A DNA stretch of 64,000 bases from NCBI RefSeq assembly GCF_001750285.1, contig NZ_MAMP01000020.1:62001-126000 (forward strand), written 5' to 3'. Below, one piece after another: positions 26,001-33,313 of this stretch. A program made the translations under genes and the position numbers. Below the pieces are notes generated by a model. The model worked only from the letters and a program-made list of their open reading frames with translations. It was not told the DNA's origin and made no database searches. Position 1 is the stretch's first letter. The number at the start of each line of letters is the position of its first letter. The DNA is from Domibacillus iocasae (GTDB taxonomy: Bacteria > Bacillota > Bacilli > Bacillales > Domibacillaceae).

Positions 26001-26038
26001 GTTCCGAATAATGGAACTAAAATTCTTTATTTCGGAAT
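26001..26038 (-). promoter_or_regulatory. Candidate KipR operators upstream of pxpB
   Basis: GTTCC-N7-GGAAC at 26001-26017 has the same TTCCG..AATGGAA core as the kipR upstream site. A second, half-conserved copy (ATTCCGAAATAAAGAAT on the minus strand) is at 26038-26022. A -10-like TATAAT is on the minus strand around 26050, with no clear -35. Confidence 0.5.
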
Positions 26039-26084
26039 ATAAAATAAATTATAATTATCAGAAAAAAAAAAGGCAAGAAAAATA

Positions 26085-26116
26085 AAAAACGACCAGGAAG
26101 AATCCTGATCGTTTTT
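26085..26116 (-). terminator. Terminator of the beta-amylase gene
   Basis: On the minus strand AAAAACGATCAGGA pairs with TCCTGGTCGTTTTT (one mismatch) around a 4-nt loop, 7 bp after the stop codon. Confidence 0.8.
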
Positions 26117-26122
26117 ATCCAT

Positions 26123-27748
26123 TTACCAGCTTCCATCATATATAGCTTTCCCTGATACTGGTGTCGTATACTGATTATTTTCCCCGTCCTGCCAAACCCG
26201 CTCTCCTGAGGCCGTTTCATATAAAAATTTAAAGGAGTAGGAACGGTTTGCCGCTAGATCAAACGTGCCACTCCATGATCCATTTTTCTTTTTAGTTAAT
26301 TCATATTTATACACATCGGCATTCCAGCGCCCGATTTCTCCGCGGTCGCCAATAACGTATACTTTCTCAGCAGTTTCTGGAACAGCCGATACACTCATTT
26401 TAACCGGCAGCTGTGTCAGCGCAAGTTTATCCACCATCATGTTAAATTCATTGGTTGGGTTTCCTGCTTCATCAAACAAATAATTCATACGAAGCAGCGT
26501 GAAACCGTCGAATCCGTAATTAAATGTCATCTCAGCAGAATTGTTAAATCCCCATTCATTGTTAATCATCGCCAGCGCATTTTCTCCGTTCAGTGAAATG
26601 CCTCGCTCATTCGCCAATGTGGCGATTTGGGTCACAAGCGTTTTCGGTGCGCTGTAATAAGGAGCAACTTGCGCGTTATTGTCATCCATTTCTAAGCATG
26701 TGAATGTAAGGGCCAGATCCGCTTTTTTCACTCCATCCAGCAGTCTTTCATAATGATAATAGCCTGTGCTATACTCGGCAGCATGCGGCATCTCCGGATC
26801 GTTCATTTTCCAATGTACGCCTGAAATTTTCACACCGATTGGCACATCGAACGTACGGTCAAACTGTTTATGTGCAGCTTTTGAAATGTTCTTCATGTGT
26901 GTTTCGAGTGCGCCTTGATACCAGCTCATAAAATCCTGTCCATACGCGGTTTTGTAAGCTGTTCCGCTTGTGAAAAATTCATCGCCGTTCGCCGGCGGTC
27001 CAATTTCGTACCATTTTTTATAAGCTGTTCCCCATGCCGCATTCAGCTTTTTCACATTTTTGTACTTCTTTTTCAGCGCATCTTGAAAGTCTTTCTTCGC
27101 TCCATCTGTATAAGCCTGGAGCTGTCCACGTTCCGGCCAGTCCCATCCGTCCGCAAATTGATAAGACGGATAGCGAAGTTCGCCCGCCGGCCCGCCGCTT
27201 AAATAAATTTTCGCAATCAAGTCTTCTTCATCGGCAAACTGTTTAGCAAATGAGCGGTAAAATTCTTCGTATTGCTTGGCAGCCCCTTTCCACCAAGGCG
27301 CTAACGATTCCTTATTTACGTAACCGCTCTCACTTTCGAATGCCATATTTTCAATATTATCTTTTTTCCACAACCATGACGGAATCGGATAATTACAGTC
27401 GTCTCCTACATTGCCGCCGCATTGATGCGTCGACATAATCGGCACCCATTTTAATCCAGACGCTTCTACGACATCTGCGTACTTTTCATAATAAGACCAA
27501 TCGAATTGATTGTCCGCTTTTCCTTCAACCATGCCCCACCAAATGTCCGTCGTCAATGCATATACGCCGTTTTCTTTCATCGTTTTAAGCTTTGTCTCAA
27601 ATGCAGTCCAATCCGTAATTTCTGTCAGCGGCGCCATCACATAAAGCTTGTAGTCTTTTTGAACTTCCGCTTGAGCCGGTCGCCCTCCCCCAATTGCTGA
27701 CACAATAAGTAATAATAGTGCCATAAACACGTATGCTGTTTTCTTCAT
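26123..27748 (-). CDS. Secreted beta-amylase (GH14) with starch-binding domain
   Basis: A 541-residue extracellular enzyme releasing beta-maltose from the non-reducing ends of starch. A signal peptide (MKKTAYVFMALLLLIVSAIGG, cleavage near AQA) precedes a GH14 barrel: DIWWGMVEG, MSTHQCGGNVGDDCNYPIP, the catalytic-Glu region YLSGGPAGELRYPSY, and ISLNGENAL with the second Glu. A C-terminal CBM20 (VYVIGDRGEIGRWN, FKFLYE, WQDGENNQYTTP) binds raw starch. Length fits Bacillus beta-amylases. The start is ATG 27748 after AAAGGGG; the frame to 27778 runs into the promoter region. A perfect cre-like palindrome 25 bp upstream points to CcpA catabolite repression. Confidence 0.95.
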   Translation of the reverse strand: MKKTAYVFMALLLLIVSAIGGGRPAQAEVQKDYKLYVMAPLTEITDWTAFETKLKTMKENGVYALTTDIWWGMVEGKADNQFDWSYYEKYADVVEASGLKWVPIMSTHQCGGNVGDDCNYPIPSWLWKKDNIENMAFESESGYVNKESLAPWWKGAAKQYEEFYRSFAKQFADEEDLIAKIYLSGGPAGELRYPSYQFADGWDWPERGQLQAYTDGAKKDFQDALKKKYKNVKKLNAAWGTAYKKWYEIGPPANGDEFFTSGTAYKTAYGQDFMSWYQGALETHMKNISKAAHKQFDRTFDVPIGVKISGVHWKMNDPEMPHAAEYSTGYYHYERLLDGVKKADLALTFTCLEMDDNNAQVAPYYSAPKTLVTQIATLANERGISLNGENALAMINNEWGFNNSAEMTFNYGFDGFTLLRMNYLFDEAGNPTNEFNMMVDKLALTQLPVKMSVSAVPETAEKVYVIGDRGEIGRWNADVYKYELTKKKNGSWSGTFDLAANRSYSFKFLYETASGERVWQDGENNQYTTPVSGKAIYDGSW

Positions 27749-27772
27749 CCAACATAACCCCTTTCGCTTTTT

Positions 27773-27788
27773 ATGCAAACGTTTGCAT
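27773..27788. promoter_or_regulatory. cre site (CcpA) or other LacI-family operator
   Basis: ATGCAAACGTTTGCAT is a perfect 16-bp palindrome matching the cre consensus (TG-N-AA-N-CG-core). It is 25 bp upstream of the beta-amylase start. Confidence 0.75.
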
Positions 27789-27796
27789 TTTAGAGC

Positions 27797-27848
27797 AAAA
27801 AAAGAAGTTCATTCCTTCTTTTCACAAAAAGTATAGTAAATGAACTTC
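27797..27848 (-). terminator. Terminator of the MFS gene
   Basis: On the minus strand GAAGTTCATT and its complement AATGAACTTC enclose a 25-nt loop and are followed by TTTTTTT. Confidence 0.6.
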
Positions 27849-27895
27849 TATTCAGTCAATCTCATTTTAAAAAACAAAACTTTATATCTAGATTA

Positions 27896-29116
27896 TCAGA
27901 GCGCTTTTCGTTCGGCATCTGCATCTTTTGACGTGTTTACAATCCTGCCATATCGATAGTAAACAAATGCGGCCGATGCAAAGCCGATTACAGCTAAAAA
28001 TGCATCAAAAATAAAGATGATGGCAATGTTGCCTGTTTCCGATAAAAAACCAGTCACGAGAGGCATGACGATCGATGCCAGTCCTGCTGCTGTTGCCACA
28101 ATACCTGTTACAGTTCCTTTTTTCTGCCAAAACAGTTCGGTCATAATCGTAATCGCTAGCTGGAAAATACCCGCTGTCGAAAAGCCGATAAAAAAGGCTG
28201 TTACAACCGCAACTTCTGGAGTTTTCACTGTTAAGATTGTTGTGATTGCCAAAAATGTAATAATTGGATAAATGACAATAACCGTTACCGGACGAAGCAT
28301 TTTTTTCAGTAAAATTGACAAGGACAATACAGAGACGAGCGCCCCAATGCTATAGTAGCTAAGCAATTTCACTGCGCTTTCGGCTGCCATACCGAGCACT
28401 TCTTCCCCATAGCTCGGCAGCCAAATTTGTGCGACCGTGAACAGACCGGTCGATGTAAATCCAATAATGACGAGCGCAATACCTTCGCGTGAAAATTTCG
28501 GTTCTGATAAAAACTTCGACTGACCGGCATTTTCGGCTGCCTGGCTTGCAACAATCGCACGGTGGTCGGGAAATGTAACCGTCATGAGAAACAGCATGTT
28601 TAAAAAGAAAATCGCAGCCGGTACAAAAAATGCATAGCTGTACGACGATCCCTGATTAGCAAAAAACAAAATCATAAACGGCAAAATTGCTGCGCCGACA
28701 GACATAAATGCTTTGACCAGGACACTTGCCGATCCGCTTGATTTTGGAAAGATTTCAATCAGTCCCGGATAGGAACCCGCATCCATTGCCGAGTTAGCCA
28801 CACCTGCTAAAAGTGCAAACATAAATGCCACTTGATAAATCGGTGACAGCGGAATACCAACGAGGAAAATACCCATGGCGAGCGCCGCAAAAATAACGAG
28901 CGGCTTCCGTCCGAACCGGTCAGACAAATGACCGGATAATGCGTATGTAAGCAGCTTTCCAATCCCAATCGCGGCAATAATATAACTGATACCCGCTTTG
29001 TCTGTGTCCCATTTCTCGGACAATGAGGCCATATTCGATGAAAGCATGATATTAACCATTCCAAGCAAAAAATAATTGATATATAGGCCAGATGCCGCTT
29101 TTTTATATGAATTCAA
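27896..29116 (-). CDS. Major facilitator superfamily transporter
   Basis: A 406-residue protein with twelve predicted membrane helices. The MFS loop 2-3 motif is present as GHLSDRFGRKPLVI, and the N- and C-halves are separated by a hydrophilic loop around residues 190-210 (SQAAENAGQSKFLSEPKFSR). Substrate is not recognisable; it resembles sugar/acid permeases of the YfkF/fucose-permease type rather than multidrug pumps. It uses a TTG start at 29116 with GGAGGGG upstream. It stands alone between the beta-amylase and the diguanylate cyclase genes, each with its own signals, so an amylose-sugar role is only a possibility. Confidence 0.8.
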   Translation of the reverse strand: MNSYKKAASGLYINYFLLGMVNIMLSSNMASLSEKWDTDKAGISYIIAAIGIGKLLTYALSGHLSDRFGRKPLVIFAALAMGIFLVGIPLSPIYQVAFMFALLAGVANSAMDAGSYPGLIEIFPKSSGSASVLVKAFMSVGAAILPFMILFFANQGSSYSYAFFVPAAIFFLNMLFLMTVTFPDHRAIVASQAAENAGQSKFLSEPKFSREGIALVIIGFTSTGLFTVAQIWLPSYGEEVLGMAAESAVKLLSYYSIGALVSVLSLSILLKKMLRPVTVIVIYPIITFLAITTILTVKTPEVAVVTAFFIGFSTAGIFQLAITIMTELFWQKKGTVTGIVATAAGLASIVMPLVTGFLSETGNIAIIFIFDAFLAVIGFASAAFVYYRYGRIVNTSKDADAERKAL

Positions 29117-29234
29117 TTTTTAACATCCCCTCCTTTTTTCAAACATTTTTCATTATACCAAAATGCCGGCAAATTGTTTTGTTTTTTTAAGGGAGGGAAC
29201 CCATGGATATGGTTATGTGAAATCAAAGAATCAT

Positions 29235-30335
29235 TTATGAACAAGCAGCTTCTGCCGCTGCATAGATAACTTTATTCCGTCCGCTTTGTTTCGCTTCATA
29301 AAGCGCATCATCTGCTCGTTTTAATAATTGCTCCGCGGTAAACTCGTTTGACGCGGCCAGACCGGCGGAAAACGTAATTGGAATTTCTATGTTATTCACA
29401 CAAACGGGCTGCGCAGCGACCGTCTCACGGATTCGTTCGATCGCCTCTATTGCGTTTTCTTTTGTGCAATCAGGCAAAATGATCACAAATTCTTCACCGC
29501 CGTAGCGTGCAACAATATCAATACTGCGTAAATTATGAAGCAGCCGTGCACTTACGGTCTGGAGAACAAGATCCCCGACAATATGTCCATAAGTATCGTT
29601 TACTTGTTTAAAGTAGTCGATATCAATAAACGCAAGAACGAACGGTTCTTCTCCATGCTCACCTGATGAGAATTTTTGAAAATAGTTCATAAATGCACGT
29701 CGATTATATAATTTAGTCAGTGGGTCTTTTCTGGCAGATTCAATCAAGTTTCGTTTTGATACATATTCGTGATACAAATCGTTAATCATCCAAACGATTA
29801 AGAAACTGAGTAAAATGTTCATTGGGAGAACGATAGGCATAATAAGTGATAAATAGTCCACAAAAGCAATGACGCCGAAAAATGCGACGAATAAAACATT
29901 GATAAAATTGAGTGTAAAAACGGACAAAAGAATTCGTTTCATCCGTGTCAACCTTGGAAAGAACAGTTGAAGAGCCATCCCTGCGGCAGACAACACGATC
30001 ATATTATATAATCCTGCAATCGCTGCTTCACTTATTCCAAATGTTAAGCGCGCGAGGCCAATCCCAAACCCGACAACGAAAATAAAAAAGGCGTTTTTAG
30101 CGAACAGTGCGACAACAAGGACTGGAACGAAACGAAGGTCAAAAATGACTCCATTATCCAAATGAATACCAAAAAACATGGATATCCATCCAGAAAAAAT
30201 AGCGAGCGACAAAAGCAAAATATTTTTTAAACGCGGCGATGCATTCACTAAAAATTGTTTGTATAAAAGACCACTTACTGAAACAATCGCAATCAATAAA
30301 GACGCATTTATAATAAATTCTTTCACATTCACCAT
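29235..30335 (-). CDS. Membrane-bound diguanylate cyclase (5TM-LYT + GGDEF)
   Basis: A 366-residue protein making c-di-GMP from two GTP. Five or six N-terminal helices (residues about 1-190) form a 5TMR-LYT-type sensor, and a GGDEF domain occupies about 205-360 with DPLTKLYNRRAFM, FIDIDYFKQVNDTYGH, and the active-site motif RYGGEEF. An RxxD sequence (RSID) five residues before GGEEF is the product-inhibition I-site. Length and layout match B. subtilis DgcK (YhcK). The ATG at 30335 follows GAGGAAG. A relic of a second GGDEF gene lies at about 18.6 kb. Confidence 0.88.
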   Translation of the reverse strand: MVNVKEFIINASLLIAIVSVSGLLYKQFLVNASPRLKNILLLSLAIFSGWISMFFGIHLDNGVIFDLRFVPVLVVALFAKNAFFIFVVGFGIGLARLTFGISEAAIAGLYNMIVLSAAGMALQLFFPRLTRMKRILLSVFTLNFINVLFVAFFGVIAFVDYLSLIMPIVLPMNILLSFLIVWMINDLYHEYVSKRNLIESARKDPLTKLYNRRAFMNYFQKFSSGEHGEEPFVLAFIDIDYFKQVNDTYGHIVGDLVLQTVSARLLHNLRSIDIVARYGGEEFVIILPDCTKENAIEAIERIRETVAAQPVCVNNIEIPITFSAGLAASNEFTAEQLLKRADDALYEAKQSGRNKVIYAAAEAACS

Positions 30336-30382
30336 ACAACTTCCTCATCCCTATTAAAATCTGATTAATAAGCCAAAAGAAA

Positions 30383-30406
30383 CGCCTCAAAGGGCTCTTT
30401 GAGACG
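30383..30406 (-). terminator. Terminator at the end of the small ORF upstream of the cyclase
   Basis: CGTCTCAAAG and CTTTGAGGCG pair on the minus strand (one G-T pair), followed by TTTCTTTT. The stop codon of the open frame at 30387-30599 falls in the stem, as for several real genes in this window. Confidence 0.6.
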
Positions 30407-30599
30407 AAATAAAACCATTACGCTGTTTCACTGAATACACATTTCCTACCAAAAAATAGGCGTCCATTTCCACTTTATACGTATGATAATAGCCGTAGGA
30501 ATAAGCACCTCCTTCATAAAGCATTCTAGCTGCGTCTAATACATCTTTTGTAAAAAAATCAGGCAATACAAGCAGGTCTGTCGTGAAAATCCCTTCTTT
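30387..30599 (-). pseudogene. Small open frame or gene remnant (about 70 codons, no clear start)
   Basis: On the minus strand an open frame encodes an aromatic-rich peptide containing LLVLPDFFTKDVLDAARMLY, GGAYSYGYYHTYKVEMDAYF and LVGNVYSVKQR, ending in a terminator stem. It looks protein-like in composition, but no start codon with a ribosome binding site is present (only TTG far from any site, and a stop at 30600-30602). It is either a 5'-truncated gene or one with a frameshift near its start. I do not recognise the family. Confidence 0.35.
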
Positions 30600-30642
30600 T
30601 TATTTACATACCCCTTTTCCACCACATTAGTACTATTGACTC

Positions 30643-30681
30643 AAAAAAAAAAAAAAAAAAGATGCCCGGAATGGTCCGGGC
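30643..30681 (-). terminator. Terminator of the YciI-family gene with an 18-nt T tract
   Basis: GCCCGGA (30664-30670) pairs with TCCGGGC (30675-30681). On the minus strand the stem is followed by T from 30660 down to 30643, unusually long. Confidence 0.8.
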
Positions 30682-30688
30682 ACCAGAT

Positions 30689-30940
30689 TTAGTTCTTATT
30701 CCACTCTTTCAATTCTAAGCGGCGTACTTTATGAGTCACAGCTGGATCATTTTCGGCTAACTCGATCGCTTCTTCATATGAATCTGCTTCATAGATAACA
30801 AGGCCGCCGGAGCCGTCTGTAAAAGGCCCTTTCGCAAATACCTTATCTCCGAGTTCTGCTAAATAGTCAAGATGAAGCGGGCGCACTTCCTTGTTTTTTT
30901 CAGGGTCAATCATGTGTAAAAGGGCAGCATAAAACGCCAT
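30689..30940 (-). CDS. YciI-family protein
   Basis: An 83-residue YCII-domain (dimeric alpha+beta barrel) protein: YAALLHMIDPEKNKEVRPLH, LAELGDKVFAKGPFTDGSGG, EEAIELAENDPAV. Conserved His (LHLDYL) and Asp (TDGSGG) match family positions thought to be catalytic or ligand-binding. Function is unknown for most members. The start is ATG 30940, 7 nt after GGAGG; a GTG directly before it is less likely. Monocistronic with a strong terminator. Confidence 0.85.
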   Translation of the reverse strand: MAFYAALLHMIDPEKNKEVRPLHLDYLAELGDKVFAKGPFTDGSGGLVIYEADSYEEAIELAENDPAVTHKVRRLELKEWNKN

Positions 30941-31070
30941 CACTATTCCTCCATTTCAGTCTGAATACTCTGTCAGTATAGCAGAAAACGAAGCAGAAGA
31001 CTTATTAAAAACTAATCAACTTTCCTTCTGTCGTTTTATGGCTGTTCTCCGGCTCTTCAGTCTGTTTTTT

Positions 31071-31304
31071 TTAAAAGAAGGAAATAACAGGCCGTCCTGC
31101 AATAAGCATCGTCAAAAATAACCGCAATCGCATGGAATCGATAAAAATCACTAAGATTAACATAATGGCAATGCCGGCAATTGTCGCGTATGTTACATAT
31201 GGGAGTAGCCAAATTCTCATCAAAATGGCACCCGGTCCCGTTGCATTAATAACAGAGCCACTGTCCGCAAATAAACCGGTCCCAATAATACCGTCAATCG
31301 AAAT
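31071..31304 (-). pseudogene. Internally deleted GABA permease gene (gabP remnant)
   Basis: The encoded peptide joins an N-terminal APC-superfamily segment, ISIDGIIGTGLFADSGSVIN + ATGPGAIL (first helix of GabP-like permeases), directly to a C-terminal permease segment, WLLPYVTYATIAGIAIMLIL + VIFIDSMRLRLFLTML. Roughly 350 central residues are missing. The 5' end is fused, out of frame, to the gabD remnant. It cannot encode a working transporter. Order gabT-like, gabD, gabP suggests an ancestral GABA catabolic operon. Confidence 0.75.
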
Positions 31305-31657
31305 GCAGCCAGCTTTTCCGTAAAAGCTGCCGCACATGCTTCATGAACAAATATACGATTTGCACAAATACATGTCTGCCCCGCATTTCGATATTTCGAC
31401 GCGATAAGACCATCCACTGCTTTGGCCAGATCCGCATCCGGCAGTAGCTCTTCTTCAGACTCATTGATAAGTTGATGCCACTTCATCAGTAAGGCGCCGC
31501 GGTCTTCCGCTGTCCGGGCAGACCACTCTTTAAAAGCACTAGAAGCGGCATCCACTGCTTTGGCCGCTTCAAGCCGTCCTTGTTTCGGCACTGAGCCAAT
31601 GACCAAACCAGTTGCTGGATTGATCACTTCAATAATTGCAGCTGCTGCTGTTTTCAC
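31301..31657 (-). pseudogene. Internally deleted succinate-semialdehyde dehydrogenase gene (gabD remnant)
   Basis: A GTG with an AAGGAT ribosome binding site at 31657 begins EVINPATGLVIGSVPKQGRL...ALLMKWHQLINESEEEL, the N-terminus of GabD. The frame then jumps to DADLAKAVDGLIASKYRNAG + QTCICANRIFVHEA, the segment holding the catalytic Cys of GabD, with about 200 residues missing between. After about residue 119 the homology ends at the fusion with the gabP remnant. The deletion keeps the frame at the internal junction, yet the NAD-binding domain is mostly gone. It lies 10 bp after the aminotransferase gene. Confidence 0.8.
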
Positions 31658-31666
31658 ATTTATCCT

Positions 31667-32983
31667 TCATTTCTGCAATGATTGTTCAACCTCGTTCACT
31701 GCTGCATTTAAAATAGAAAGCAGTTCCTGTAGTTCTTCTTTTGTTATAATTAGCGGCGGTGAAAAAACGAGGATATCCTGCCCTTCAAGCACAACAGCAC
31801 GGCAAATCAATCCACGCTTCGCTGCTTCAGCCAGCACAAGCGGAGCCAACGGACCTTCAGCTCCTGGCTGCGGATGAAATTCAAGCCCACCCATCAGTCC
31901 AAGCCCACGCGCTTCACTGACGATAGAATGTGCTGCTTTTATTTGTTCAAATCCGCTTAGCATTTCAGCGCCCCGCACTTTTGAATTTTCCACTAATTGC
32001 TCACGTTCAATAATTTCAATATTTTTCAATGCAACGGCACATGCCATAGGATGTCCGCTGTACGTATATCCGTGAAGCAGCGTGCCCGTAGACAGCTCAC
32101 CCAATTCATCATAAAGCGCTTGTGAAAAAACAACGCCTCCAAGCGGGGCATATCCGCTTGAGACCCCTTTTGCAAAGCACATCATGTCCGGCACAACACC
32201 GTAATGCTCAATTCCGAAAAGCGTCCCAGTGCGTCCAAATCCAGTTATTACTTCATCGGTTATAAACAAAATACCGTATTCATCACAGATGCTGCGAATT
32301 TCCTGAAAGTAGGTTTCCGGTGCAATGTGCAGACCGCCGGCACCTTGAACTGGTTCTGAAATAAAAGCCGCGATTGTGTCCGGACCTTCTTGTTTAATCA
32401 ATTCACGCAGCGCATCAGGTGACATATGGTCGACGTAATAAAAATCCGGAGCCAGTGAACTGGTGAAATCACGGAATGGTTTTAACCCCGTCGCGCTCGT
32501 TGCACCGACATTGACACCATGATAAGATCTCGTTCTGGAGATGATTTTCCGGCGCTGCGGCTGTCCCTTCAGCACCCAGTAATGGCGGGCCAGCTTATAA
32601 GCCGTATCATTTGACTCTGAACCACCGGATGTGAAAAATACGGCATTTAAATCGCCAGGGGCGATCTCCGCAATTTTGGCAGCAAGCCGAATGGCCGGCT
32701 CATTGCTGAAAGAAGTGAAAGAAGAACTAAAAGCAAGCTTGGACATTTGCTCCATCGCCACTTCTCCAAGTTCCTTCCGCCCATGACCCACATTGACATT
32801 CCAAAGAGAAGACATGCCATCAATTACTTTCGTTCCGTTTTCATCGTATAAATAAATCCCTTTTCCTTCTGTAAAAATAAATGCCGGACCGCTTTCCCTC
32901 TGCTGCTTAATGGCTGAAGTTGGGTGAAAAAAGTGTTTTTTGTCCAATTCCTTTAATTCTGCTGCTGTTTTTTCTTTAATCAT
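31667..32983 (-). CDS. Class-III pyridoxal-phosphate aminotransferase (GABA/omega-amino acid type)
   Basis: A 438-residue fold-type I class-III aminotransferase. Motifs are IDGMSSLWNVNVGHG, VFFTSGGSESNDTAYKLARH, SRSYHG-like SRTRSYHGVNVGATS, FISEPVQGAGG, ILFITDEVITGFGRTG (PLP-binding Asp) and MCFAKGVSSGYAPLGG with the Schiff-base lysine. The sequence is closest to omega-amino-acid:pyruvate enzymes, so it may use pyruvate rather than 2-oxoglutarate with GABA or beta-alanine. The start is ATG 32983, 11 nt after AAAGGA (an ATG at 33004 is the alternative). A sigma-54 promoter lies upstream. Downstream partners gabD and gabP are broken; this gene looks intact. Confidence 0.88.
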   Translation of the reverse strand: MIKEKTAAELKELDKKHFFHPTSAIKQQRESGPAFIFTEGKGIYLYDENGTKVIDGMSSLWNVNVGHGRKELGEVAMEQMSKLAFSSSFTSFSNEPAIRLAAKIAEIAPGDLNAVFFTSGGSESNDTAYKLARHYWVLKGQPQRRKIISRTRSYHGVNVGATSATGLKPFRDFTSSLAPDFYYVDHMSPDALRELIKQEGPDTIAAFISEPVQGAGGLHIAPETYFQEIRSICDEYGILFITDEVITGFGRTGTLFGIEHYGVVPDMMCFAKGVSSGYAPLGGVVFSQALYDELGELSTGTLLHGYTYSGHPMACAVALKNIEIIEREQLVENSKVRGAEMLSGFEQIKAAHSIVSEARGLGLMGGLEFHPQPGAEGPLAPLVLAEAAKRGLICRAVVLEGQDILVFSPPLIITKEELQELLSILNAAVNEVEQSLQK

Positions 32984-33188
32984 TAACGTGTCATTCCTTT
33001 CCATTAAATTTCTTATAAATTATTTCAAGAAACTTAAACTCATATGTATTTTTTGTTAGATTTTTAAAAAAAGGTTTTAAAATCCTTTTAAATAAACAAA
33101 TATATCTATTTTGTAAATCACTCACAAAAATAATTTGATAATAAATATTATATAAATATATTTTTTATTTTCTCTATCCTTTTTATAT

Positions 33189-33206
33189 TTGCAAGAACTG
33201 TGCCAA
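33189..33206 (-). promoter_or_regulatory. Sigma-54 (-24/-12) promoter of the aminotransferase gene
   Basis: On the minus strand TTGGCACAGTTCTTGCAA contains TGGCAC, five bases and TTGCA, a full match to the sigma-54 consensus. It is about 200 bp upstream of the aminotransferase and just downstream of the gene for a sigma-54-dependent activator. Confidence 0.85.
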
Positions 33207-33247
33207 TACAGAAAGCCTGTATACTAATCATTTCTGAACATTTGTTA

Positions 33248-33313
33248 ATTCAAAATGAATCAAAAACAAAAAGAAAACGATTCAAAATGAATTAATCAAT
33301 TCATTTTGAATCG
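33248..33313. promoter_or_regulatory. Repeat cluster: candidate activator binding sites and terminator of the activator gene
   Basis: A perfect 16-bp palindrome (arm CGATTCAAAATGAATT at 33278-33293, complement 33298-33313) overlaps the 3' end of the activator gene and, on the minus strand, is followed by TTTTCTTTTTG, so it can terminate that gene. A further half copy AATTCAAAATGAATC is at 33248-33262. The cluster lies about 45-110 bp upstream of the -24 element, the usual distance for an enhancer site of a sigma-54 activator. Confidence 0.6.

Noticed and set aside
30643-30660. An A18 homopolymer as a phase-variation tract
   Set aside because: It is the T-tract of the YciI-gene terminator on the minus strand and is not inside a gene; its length could still contain a sequencing error.
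31071-31337. An apparent 88-residue intact membrane protein
   Set aside because: Its start reads out-of-frame gabD sequence and its body joins the two ends of a permease; it is a pseudogene fusion.
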